From Oscillospiraceae bacterium (GTDB lineage: Bacteria > Bacillota > Clostridia > Oscillospirales > Ruminococcaceae), in contig DPBR01000077.1 in NCBI GenBank assembly GCA_003516865.1, positions 1 through 14,986 of the forward strand: 14,986 nt of DNA. The letters run 5' to 3'. Position numbers and translations under genes: made by a program. Positions 1 to 6,850 of the stretch are shown piece after piece. The notes under the pieces are model-generated. The model saw nothing but the letters and a program-made list of their open reading frames with translations. It was not told where the DNA came from and did not search any database. Within the stretch, counting starts at the first letter, position 1, and each line of letters opens with the position of its first letter.

Positions 1-133
1 AAAGACTTTAAGCGCTTCGCGGTGCAACTCCCGACAAAGCGAAAATTTGGAGCAGTCCGGCGGGACTCGCTGCCGAGCTGCACCTGTGCGGCAAACTCAG
101 CCACTGACGCGAAGCGAAATAAAAAGTCTTTTT
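1..133. repeat. Structured non-coding region with nested inverted repeats
   Basis: Several complementary segments are nested here. AAAGACTTT (1-9) is the exact reverse complement of AAAGTCTTT (123-131). Inside it, 21-30 pairs with 75-84 at 9 of 10 positions. Inside that, AGTCC (54-58) pairs with GGACT (63-67) across a GGCG loop, extendable to 51-71 with one bulged C. GCGAAGCG-type words recur (for example 110-117). No coding potential is convincing: the only notable reading frame (47-232) is low-complexity and lacks a good ribosome binding site. It could be an interspersed extragenic element or a folded 5' leader or 3' UTR RNA. The left end is cut by the window edge, so the true extent is unknown. 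Confidence 0.45.
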
Positions 134-138
134 AGATT

Positions 139-172
139 TTTAAGACCTTTTTCTTCAGAAAAAGGTCTTAAA
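139..172. repeat. Perfect 15-bp hairpin with TTCA loop
   Basis: TTTAAGACCTTTTTC (139-153) is followed by the loop TTCA (154-157) and its exact reverse complement (158-172). The stem contains its own A/T run but no T-tract follows on either strand, so it is not a textbook intrinsic terminator. It may be an attenuator-like structure ahead of purB, the terminator of an upstream gene outside the window, or part of an extragenic palindromic repeat. Confidence 0.6.
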
Positions 173-182
173 CCGCCGGAGG

Positions 183-218
183 CACTGGAGCGAAGCGACC
201 GACTGGAGCGAAGCGACC
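183..218. repeat. Tandem 18-bp direct repeat (two copies)
   Basis: Two abutting 18-mers, 183-200 and 201-218, differ only in their first base; the shared 17 bases are ACTGGAGCGAAGCGACC. The array ends about 20 nt before the purB ribosome binding site. Translated, the unit gives an LERSD-type peptide, a pattern typical of spurious frames over intergenic repeats. It is probably part of the same repeat-rich leader as the inverted repeats to its left. Confidence 0.7.
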
Positions 219-251
219 CAAACTGTAAATAAATCACAAGGAGATATAAAT

Positions 252-1688
252 ATGACAAAGAACTACAACAGCTATGAAAGTCCGTTCTGCACGCGGTATG
301 CGAGCGCGGAGATGCAGTACATTTTTTCTGCGGACAAGAAGTTCACGACTTGGAGGAAGCTCTGGGTTGCGCTTGCGCGCGGGGAGATGAAGCTTGGACT
401 GAACGTAACCGAGGAGCAGGTAAGGGAGCTTGAATCTCACGTTGACGATGTGAACTATGACGTTGCGGAAGCGCGCGAAAAAATCGTCCGCCACGACGTT
501 ATGTCGCACGTTTACGCTTACGGCAAGCAGTGTCCGAAAGCTGCGGGAATAATTCATCTCGGCGCTACATCGTGCTATGTTGGGGACAACACGGACGTGA
601 TTATAATGCGCGACGCGCTGCTTCTGGTGAAGAAAAAGCTTGTGAACGTAATCGCAAATCTTGCGAAATTCGCCGAACAGTACAAAAATATGCCCTGTAT
701 GGCGTACACGCATCTCCAGCCCGCTCAGCCCACGACAGTCGGAAAGCGCGCAACGCTTTGGATAAACGAGCTTCTGATGGACTATGACGAGGTTTGCTAC
801 CGTATAAAAAGCCTGAAACTTCTCGGACAGAAAGGCACAACCGGCACACAGGCTTCGTTCGTTGAGCTTTTCAACGGCGACTCCGCAAAAATAAAGCGGC
901 TCGAGAAGATGATTGCCGAGGAAATGGGCTTTGCGGAATGCGTTCCGGTAAGCGGTCAGACCTACTCCCGCAAAGTTGACGCGCAGATTTTGGCAACGCT
1001 TTCGGGTATCGCGCAGACCTGCTCGAAATTCTCGAACGACCTGCGTATACTCCAGAGCTTCGAGGAAATGGGCGAACCGTTCGAGAAGAACCAGATAGGC
1101 TCCTCGGCAATGCCGTACAAGCGCAATCCTATGCGTTCCGAGAGGATTACGTCGCTCGCGCGCTATGTTATGATAGACTCGCTCAATCCCGCGTTTACCG
1201 CAGGCACGCAGTGGTTCGAGAGAACGCTCGACGACAGCGCAAACAAGCGAATTTCCGTTGCGGAGAGCTTCCTCGGCGTCGACGCAATTCTGAACATTAT
1301 GATGAACGTAACGGACGGAATCGAGGTTTATCCCGAAATGGTGAAGCGCCGCCTTATGACGAAGCTTCCGTTTATGGCGACCGAGAATATTATGATGAAG
1401 GTAGTCGAGAACGGCGGAAACCGCCAGCAGCTTCACGAGGAGCTTAGAACCCACTCTCAGGCTGCGGCGCAGAAGATGAGAAACGGCGGCGAAAACGACC
1501 TCGTTGACCGAATTGCCGCAGACCCGATGTTCAACATCACAAAGGAGGAAATCGAGGCTGTTCTGCGCCCCGAACTTTATGTCGGACGCGCGCCTGAGCA
1601 GGTTGACGAGTTCCTCGCGGAGTTCATCAAGCCTATTCTCGAGGAAAACAAGGCGCTTCTCGGCGAAAAAGCGGAACTCAGCGTATAA
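252..1688 (+). CDS. purB: Adenylosuccinate lyase
   Basis: This is a 478-residue enzyme of the fumarase/aspartase superfamily. It cleaves SAICAR to AICAR and adenylosuccinate to AMP, releasing fumarate in both cases, in purine synthesis in the cytoplasm; the family acts as a homotetramer. Visible motifs are HLGATS (102-107), THLQPAQ with the likely general-acid His154, and the superfamily signature GSSAMPYKRNP (283-293) on the mobile catalytic loop, with Ser285 the expected catalytic base. The WFERTLDDSA stretch (321-330) and the PFMATEN stretch (373-379) resemble the long, eukaryote-like ADSL form more than the roughly 430-residue Bacillus type. The ATG start has AAGGAG (238-243) eight bases upstream. 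It is first in a co-directional run with recJ (59 nt gap) and rel. The gene appears complete. Confidence 0.97.
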   Translation: MTKNYNSYESPFCTRYASAEMQYIFSADKKFTTWRKLWVALARGEMKLGLNVTEEQVRELESHVDDVNYDVAEAREKIVRHDVMSHVYAYGKQCPKAAGIIHLGATSCYVGDNTDVIIMRDALLLVKKKLVNVIANLAKFAEQYKNMPCMAYTHLQPAQPTTVGKRATLWINELLMDYDEVCYRIKSLKLLGQKGTTGTQASFVELFNGDSAKIKRLEKMIAEEMGFAECVPVSGQTYSRKVDAQILATLSGIAQTCSKFSNDLRILQSFEEMGEPFEKNQIGSSAMPYKRNPMRSERITSLARYVMIDSLNPAFTAGTQWFERTLDDSANKRISVAESFLGVDAILNIMMNVTDGIEVYPEMVKRRLMTKLPFMATENIMMKVVENGGNRQQLHEELRTHSQAAAQKMRNGGENDLVDRIAADPMFNITKEEIEAVLRPELYVGRAPEQVDEFLAEFIKPILEENKALLGEKAELSV

Positions 1689-1747
1689 ATTATCTTCTCG
1701 TAATTGAAAACATTTTCTATAACGGCATTGAACAGAGGTAAGGAATT

Positions 1748-3754
1748 TTGAGAAAATGGATTGTTCCCGAGGCGGGCGCGGCGGACGGTGAAATCCGCGC
1801 GGAATACGGCGATTTTCTCGGCGGAATACTCGCTTCGCGCGGGATACGCACGAAAAAGGCTGCCGAGAGGTTTCTCGGAGAGGGCGATTTCTTCGAGGGC
1901 GAACCGCCCGCAGACCTTGAAAAAGCGGTCGCGGCGATTGCGGACGCGCTTGAAAGCGGCGTAAAAATCACGGTTTACGGCGACTACGACTGCGACGGCG
2001 TGACAAGCACGGTTATGCTGTATCACTACCTCGACACGCTCGGCGCGGAGGTTGAATTTTACATTCCCGAACGCTCCGAGGGCTTTGGAATGAACATACC
2101 CGCGCTAAGGCGAATTATCGACGGCGGAACGGGACTTATAGTTACCGTGGACAACGGCATAAACGCGCTTGAAGAAGCCGAATACATCAAAGAACGCGGC
2201 GCAAAGCTCGTTATAACCGACCATCATCAGCCCGGCGAAACGCTGCCCGTGTGCGAAGCGTGCGTCGACCCGAACCGCCGCGACGATTACTCGCCGTTCA
2301 AGGACCTTTGCGGGGCGGGAGTTGTGCTGAAGCTGCTGTGCGCGCTCGAAGAGGACAAGGAGTACATTCTGTCGCAGTACGCGGACCTCGCGATGGTCGG
2401 GACAATCGGCGATGTAATGCCGCTTCGGGGCGAAAACAGGTTTATCGTGAAAAAGGGGCTTGAGCTTCTCAGAAACGCGGGAAACGAGGGCTTGAAAAAG
2501 CTGATTTACACGGTCGGACTGTCGCCGAAAAGCGTGACTTCAACCGACATCGCGTATAAAATCTGCCCCGCGATAAACTCCGCGGGACGCGTTGAATCCG
2601 CCGAGAAAGCCGCGCGGCTGCTTCTCGCGGAAACGCAAAGCGACGCAGCGAGGCTCTGCGAGAATGTTGCCGAGCTTAATGCAAAGCGGCGCGAAATCGA
2701 GCGCAAAATCAACGACGATATCGCGAAAATGCTCGAAAACGACCCGAAAATTCTTGCAAAGCGCGTGATTTTTCTCGCGGGCGAGGGCTGGAACGCGGGC
2801 GTAATCGGGATTGTGTGTGCAAGGATAGCCGAGAAATACGGCAAACCGACGATTATCGCGGCGATTGAAAAAAACGAAGCGCGCGGCTCGTGCAGGAGCG
2901 TGGGGAATTTCTCGATTTACGGTCTGCTGAACTATTGTTCGGGATATCTGGCGAAATTCGGCGGTCATCCGATGGCGGGCGGGTTTTCAATAAAAACCGA
3001 AAATATCGGCGAGTTCAAGCGGAAAATCGACGAATATACGCTCGCGAATTACCCGATAATGCCTTTGTCCGAGCTTTTCGCGGATATGCGCGCGGACGGC
3101 GGGCTGCTCACAACCGAAAATATCGTTTCGCTTAGCAGGCTTGAACCGTTCGGCGAGGGCTGCGAAAGACCGGTTTTCCTGCTCGAAAACTGCGAGCTTC
3201 TGTCGAAAAGACCGCTCAAGGACGGGAAGTACGTTTCGTTCGACGTGAAAACGGGCGGGAAAACACTCCGCGCGGTTTCGTTCAGGATAAGCTACGGCGA
3301 ATTTGCCGCGGAAATCGGCGACAGGCTTGATATTGTCGCGGGCGCGGAAATCAACGAATACAACGGCGTGAAAAGCGTTCAGCTTCGGCTTGTGGACTAC
3401 CGTCCGGCGGGTTTCCGCGAGGACAGGTTTTTCGCGGCGAAACGCGTAAGCGAGGCAATCGCGCGCGGCGAGGGCTTCGACAGGCGGCTTGCGCCGAGGG
3501 TTATCCCGCAGAGCCGCGAGGATTTGATGAAGATTTACGACCTGCTTCGGCGCAACAACGGCAGGCTCACGCTCGAACAGCTTGCGGTGTTTGACGGAAC
3601 GGTGAATTATTGTATGCTGAAAGTAGCCGCAGACGCGTTCTGTGAAGCGGAAATGGCGCAGTCCGACGGCGAGCGCGTGCGGCTTGTTCCCGCCAAAGAG
3701 AAGCGGGATTTGTTCGCAAGCGGGCTTCTCGCAAGGCTTTCCAAGTCGAATTGA
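1748..3754 (+). CDS. recJ: Single-stranded-DNA-specific exonuclease RecJ
   Basis: This 668-residue DHH/DHHA1 nuclease degrades single-stranded DNA 5' to 3' in recombinational, base-excision and mismatch repair, using divalent metal. The DHH domain shows GDYDCDG (78-84), DNG (135-137) and the name-giving DHH (158-160), plus a GDV motif near 221. The DHHA1 domain ends in GGHPMAGG (405-412). An OB-fold-like segment follows at about 450-555, then a tail of roughly 110 residues (560-668) that looks helical. The start is TTG: no ATG or GTG fits the conserved N-terminus (RKWIVPE), and AGAGG (1734-1738) sits nine bases upstream. It is longer than E. coli RecJ (about 577) and shorter than the Bacillus protein (about 786). 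The stop lies 34 nt before rel. Confidence 0.95.
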   Translation: MRKWIVPEAGAADGEIRAEYGDFLGGILASRGIRTKKAAERFLGEGDFFEGEPPADLEKAVAAIADALESGVKITVYGDYDCDGVTSTVMLYHYLDTLGAEVEFYIPERSEGFGMNIPALRRIIDGGTGLIVTVDNGINALEEAEYIKERGAKLVITDHHQPGETLPVCEACVDPNRRDDYSPFKDLCGAGVVLKLLCALEEDKEYILSQYADLAMVGTIGDVMPLRGENRFIVKKGLELLRNAGNEGLKKLIYTVGLSPKSVTSTDIAYKICPAINSAGRVESAEKAARLLLAETQSDAARLCENVAELNAKRREIERKINDDIAKMLENDPKILAKRVIFLAGEGWNAGVIGIVCARIAEKYGKPTIIAAIEKNEARGSCRSVGNFSIYGLLNYCSGYLAKFGGHPMAGGFSIKTENIGEFKRKIDEYTLANYPIMPLSELFADMRADGGLLTTENIVSLSRLEPFGEGCERPVFLLENCELLSKRPLKDGKYVSFDVKTGGKTLRAVSFRISYGEFAAEIGDRLDIVAGAEINEYNGVKSVQLRLVDYRPAGFREDRFFAAKRVSEAIARGEGFDRRLAPRVIPQSREDLMKIYDLLRRNNGRLTLEQLAVFDGTVNYCMLKVAADAFCEAEMAQSDGERVRLVPAKEKRDLFASGLLARLSKSN

Positions 3755-3788
3755 CCAAAAAGGCGAAATTTTTAATGGAAGTGAAAAT

Positions 3789-5957
3789 ATGGATAACGTA
3801 ACAATCGACGACCTTATGCAGCGGGTTATTGCCGCCGATAAGCAGTACGACGCGGACAAAATCCGCCGCGCTTACGACCTCGCGGAAAAGGCTCACGAGG
3901 GGCAGATGCGCTCGTCAGGCGAGAAATATATAACCCACCCGCTTTCCGTGGCGATGATTTTGATGGATTATTATATGGACACGGACACGATTTGCGCGGC
4001 GCTTCTGCACGACGTTGTCGAGGACACCGGGATAGAGCTTGATGAAATCAGGAAGAAATTCGGCGACGACGTGGCGCTGCTTGTTGACGGAGTAACGAAA
4101 ATCGGCAAAGTTCCGCTCAACTCAAAGGAAGAACAGCAAGCCGAAAATATCCGCAAAATTCTTATGGCGATGAGCAAGGATATCCGCGTTATCATCATAA
4201 AGCTCGCCGACCGCCTCCACAATATGCGAACGCTCTACGCACGTCCGCCCGAAAAACAGCTCAAAACATCGCTTGAAACGATGAATTTTTACGCGCCGAT
4301 AGCGCACCGACTTGGTATGAGCGATGTAAAGGACGAGATGGAAACGATTGCCATTCACTATCTCGACCCGTTCGGCGCGCAGGAAGTAGAACGCCTTCTC
4401 GACCTGCACAAGGAGCAGCGCGACACGTTTATCGGGAAGATTATCGCGAGGATACGCGAGAGAGTTACGGATATCGAGCCGCCGCCGATTATCGAGGGAC
4501 GCGTGAAGTCGGTTTACAGCATCTACAAGAAGATGTACCTCAAAAACAAGCCGTTTGACGAAATATATGATATTTACGCCGTGAGAATTATCGTGCAAAC
4601 GGTAATCGAGTGCTATAATGTTCTCGGCGTAATCCACGACCTGTTCAACCCGCTTCCCTACCGCTTCAAGGACTATATCGCGACCCCAAAGCCCAACCGC
4701 TATCAGTCGCTTCACACAACGGTTATCGGAAAAGAAGGTATTCCGTTTGAAGTTCAGATTAGAACTGTCGAAATGCACAACACAGCGCAGTACGGTATCG
4801 CGGCGCACTGGAAATATAAGGCGGGGCTTAAAGGAAACGTTGCGGGCGAAAAGCGCTTTGATTGGATAAGACAGCTTCTGGAGCGCCAGCAGGAATCCGA
4901 CGACGTTGAGCAGATAACCGAGGCAATCAAAAACGACTTGTCGCAGGACGAGGTTTTCGTGTTCTCACCGAAAGGCGATATTTTCACGCTTCCGCTTGGC
5001 GCGAACGTGATAGATTTCGCGTATGCCGTTCATTCCGAGGTCGGGAATAAGATGACGGGCGCGAAAGTCGGCGGACGAATGGTGCCGTTTGATTATCAGG
5101 TAAAAACGGGCGATATCGTCGAGATATTCACAAGCGGTTCTCCGAATTACGGACCGAACCGAAACTGGATGAATATTGCCAAAACAACCGAAGCAAAGGC
5201 GAAAATACGCTCGTGGTTCAAAAGAGAGCGCCGCGAGGAAAATATCGAACGCGGAAAAGAAGAAATTGAGCGCGAGTTCAAGCGAAACGCAATCCCGCTT
5301 GAGGACGATATTCTGAAAGAAGCGGCTTCGCGTGCGCACGTTGACTCCGTTGACGATTTGTACGCGGCGGTAGGCTATGGCGGCGTCACGACAACAAAGA
5401 TTATTCAGCGCATAAAAGACAGTCAGGCGCGCGCACAGGCGGCGGCTCCCGTACTTTCAAGCGTTGAGAATATCGAACAAACCAACACCAGAAGCCGCAA
5501 AAAGGGCGTTATCGTCGAGGGCGTGGACAACTGCCTGATAAAATTCGCGCAGTGCTGCAATCCTCTCCCCGGCGACCCCATAATCGGCTTTGTAACGCGC
5601 GGTTTCGGCGTGTCAATCCACAAGCAGGACTGCGTTAACGTCCTCAACAATATGGACAGCGAGGAAAACCGCGAGCGCTGGATAAAAGCTTCGTGGGCAG
5701 GCGAGGATAACGCTTCATACCGCGCTACAATCGACATCATCGCCGAGCAAACCTCCTCTGTTATCGCCGATATCACCGCCGCAATCGCCGCTAACCATAT
5801 CCCCCTCCACGAAATGAATATGCACCGCCTTAAAAACGGCAACACTAACCTCGTTATCACCATCGAAATCGCCGGCGTAGAACAGCTCGGCAACGTTATG
5901 ATGCGGCTTAGAAAAATCCCCGGAGTTATCTCGGCGGATAGAACAGGAAAGCAATAA
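3789..5957 (+). CDS. rel: Bifunctional (p)ppGpp synthetase/hydrolase
   Basis: This 722-residue long RSH enzyme makes (p)ppGpp from ATP and GTP/GDP on amino-acid-starved ribosomes and hydrolyses it otherwise. Domains in order: an HD hydrolase with His50, HDVVED (74-79) and KLADRLHNMRT (138-148), all intact; a synthetase with GRVKSVYSIYKKM (237-249), RFKD (292-295), KPNRYQSLHTT (301-311) and EVQIRT (321-326); a TGS domain (about 388-448); a conserved Cys motif QCCNPLPGD (588-596); and a C-terminal ACT domain (about 645-720). The RFKD form of the RXKD signature together with the HD residues marks a bifunctional Rel rather than a synthetase-only RelA. The frame opens upstream at 3642 inside recJ, but the ATG at 3789 is preferred: it is preceded by GGAAGTG (3777-3783) and matches the family N-terminus. 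Confidence 0.96.
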   Translation: MDNVTIDDLMQRVIAADKQYDADKIRRAYDLAEKAHEGQMRSSGEKYITHPLSVAMILMDYYMDTDTICAALLHDVVEDTGIELDEIRKKFGDDVALLVDGVTKIGKVPLNSKEEQQAENIRKILMAMSKDIRVIIIKLADRLHNMRTLYARPPEKQLKTSLETMNFYAPIAHRLGMSDVKDEMETIAIHYLDPFGAQEVERLLDLHKEQRDTFIGKIIARIRERVTDIEPPPIIEGRVKSVYSIYKKMYLKNKPFDEIYDIYAVRIIVQTVIECYNVLGVIHDLFNPLPYRFKDYIATPKPNRYQSLHTTVIGKEGIPFEVQIRTVEMHNTAQYGIAAHWKYKAGLKGNVAGEKRFDWIRQLLERQQESDDVEQITEAIKNDLSQDEVFVFSPKGDIFTLPLGANVIDFAYAVHSEVGNKMTGAKVGGRMVPFDYQVKTGDIVEIFTSGSPNYGPNRNWMNIAKTTEAKAKIRSWFKRERREENIERGKEEIEREFKRNAIPLEDDILKEAASRAHVDSVDDLYAAVGYGGVTTTKIIQRIKDSQARAQAAAPVLSSVENIEQTNTRSRKKGVIVEGVDNCLIKFAQCCNPLPGDPIIGFVTRGFGVSIHKQDCVNVLNNMDSEENRERWIKASWAGEDNASYRATIDIIAEQTSSVIADITAAIAANHIPLHEMNMHRLKNGNTNLVITIEIAGVEQLGNVMMRLRKIPGVISADRTGKQ

Positions 5958-5964
5958 AACGCGC

Positions 5965-5988
5965 TCTCAAGCGCTAAAGTGCTTGAGA
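5965..5988. repeat. Stem-loop after rel
   Basis: TCTCAAGCGC (5965-5974) pairs with GTGCTTGAGA (5979-5988), with one G-T wobble and loop TAAA. No T-tract follows. A second small stem, CGGGC-AAA-GCCCG (5990-6002), and the 8-bp palindrome CTCTAGAG (6005-6012) come directly after it, so three palindromes lie in under 50 bases just past the rel stop codon. They may protect the 3' end or mark an extragenic repeat. Confidence 0.5.
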
Positions 5989-6040
5989 ACGGGCAAAGCC
6001 CGAACTCTAGAGCAGTCAAACGAAACGCGCGTATGAAAAA

Positions 6041-6066
6041 AACGGGAGAATTTTGGTTCTCCCGTT
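6041..6066. terminator. Bidirectional intrinsic terminator between rel and the ATPase operon
   Basis: AACGGGAGAA (6041-6050) and TTCTCCCGTT (6057-6066) form a perfect 10-bp stem around the loop TTTTGG. On the + strand the stem is followed by a T-rich tail (GTTTTTTTTATT). On the - strand the A-run preceding 6041 reads as a T-run. The same hairpin can therefore end the rel transcript and the convergent ATPase transcript. Confidence 0.85.
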
Positions 6067-6139
6067 GTTTTTTTATTCAGCAAACAGAGCCGCAAATCTT
6101 GTGGAGCAACAGAGCAGGTATAGATTCGTATGCGTCCCC

Positions 6140-6153
6140 CGAGTGATAACTCG
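6140..6153. repeat. Small hairpin in the ATPase operon 3' UTR
   Basis: CGAGT (6140-6144) pairs with ACTCG (6149-6153) around the loop GATA. It lies between the stop codon of subunit D and the shared terminator. The rest of 6067-6205 shows no coding potential that I can support. The segment 6177-6196 carries an AAGACTTAAGCGCGAAGCG-like word that resembles the first bases of the window. Confidence 0.3.
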
Positions 6154-6205
6154 ATTCATAGGGCTAGAGCAGAAATTAAGACTTAAGCGCGAAGCGAACG
6201 CCGAC

Positions 6206-6820
6206 CTACTTAATTTTCCTCTTCTTAATAACTTTCTGGCGGGAAAATTCCTCGCGTTCTTTTTCCTCGAGGGCGTTGGAGATGAAGCGTACTTGTTGTT
6301 CAAAGCGGGGAATCATAATATTTTTGAGAGCGTTGCGGCGTTTTTGCGTTTTTTTGATAGCGATAGCAAGGCGATAGACGCTGTTTTCGAGTTCAGCGAG
6401 GCGAACGGTGAGTTCCTTTACCTTATTGAAGCAGATGAAAGCGCGGTCGAAATCGGAGTTAGTTTCAATCATAGGGTAAGACGGCTCGGCGGGCGGGGTG
6501 ATATCGGCGGTAACTTTCGGGAGTTCAACGCCCATAACGGAACGCGAGGATAGCGAGAGGGAGTTTTCGAGGGGAACAGCGTCTGCTAAAAGCGCGACGA
6601 CGCCGAGGGTGATATTAGCGCCGCGGAGCGCGGAATAGGCTTCGGAGAAAGTGCTGTCGATACTTGAACGCAGCTCTCTTGCCTCGTCTGTGAGCGCGAC
6701 CATTTCGCGGACGAGGATACTGCGTTTTCTGTCCATAAGCTCATAGCCGAGAACCGCCTGTTTAAGCGACCTTTTAACCTTAATGAGATTACCCTTTGTC
6801 GGGAAAATCTGTTCCGCCAT
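6206..6820 (-). CDS. atpD: V-type ATP synthase subunit D
   Basis: This 204-residue protein is the central rotor shaft of the V/A-ATPase and transmits rotation between the A3B3 head and the membrane ring. The family's two-part signature is visible: an N-terminal helix with TKGNLIKVKRSLKQA (8-22) and a C-terminal helix with RRNALKNIMIPRFEQ (161-175) followed by LEEKEREEFSRQKVIKK (184-200). Both are long amphipathic helices expected to form an antiparallel coiled coil. Length is normal for the family. It is the last gene of the operon, starting 30 nt after subunit B, with AGGTG upstream of the ATG. The tail is very basic (KKRKIK). Confidence 0.95.
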   Translation of the reverse strand: MAEQIFPTKGNLIKVKRSLKQAVLGYELMDRKRSILVREMVALTDEARELRSSIDSTFSEAYSALRGANITLGVVALLADAVPLENSLSLSSRSVMGVELPKVTADITPPAEPSYPMIETNSDFDRAFICFNKVKELTVRLAELENSVYRLAIAIKKTQKRRNALKNIMIPRFEQQVRFISNALEEKEREEFSRQKVIKKRKIK

Positions 6821-6850
6821 CGTTTTTCACCTGCCTTGTGAACCAAAAAA

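Noticed and set aside
183..218. A possible CRISPR array
   Set aside because: There are only two short abutting units with no spacers and no cas genes in the window.
47..232. A 61-codon frame in the purB leader
   Set aside because: It runs through inverted and tandem repeats, gives a repetitive LERSD peptide, and has no good ribosome binding site. It is best explained as repeat DNA.
234..1454. A 406-codon open frame antisense to purB, with similar long antisense frames over recJ, rel and the ATPase genes
   Set aside because: The true genes rarely use TTA, CTA and TCA codons, which leaves the reverse strand poor in stops. The antisense products are Arg/His-rich and Cys-containing, show no family motif, and overlap genes of certain identity.
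3642..3788. An N-terminal extension of Rel by 49 codons
   Set aside because: It lies mostly within recJ in another frame, has no family similarity, and the ATG at 3789 matches the usual Rel N-terminus.
6053..6553. A 166-codon + strand frame downstream of rel
   Set aside because: It begins inside the terminator hairpin and mainly overlaps subunit D on the other strand, with no recognisable domain.
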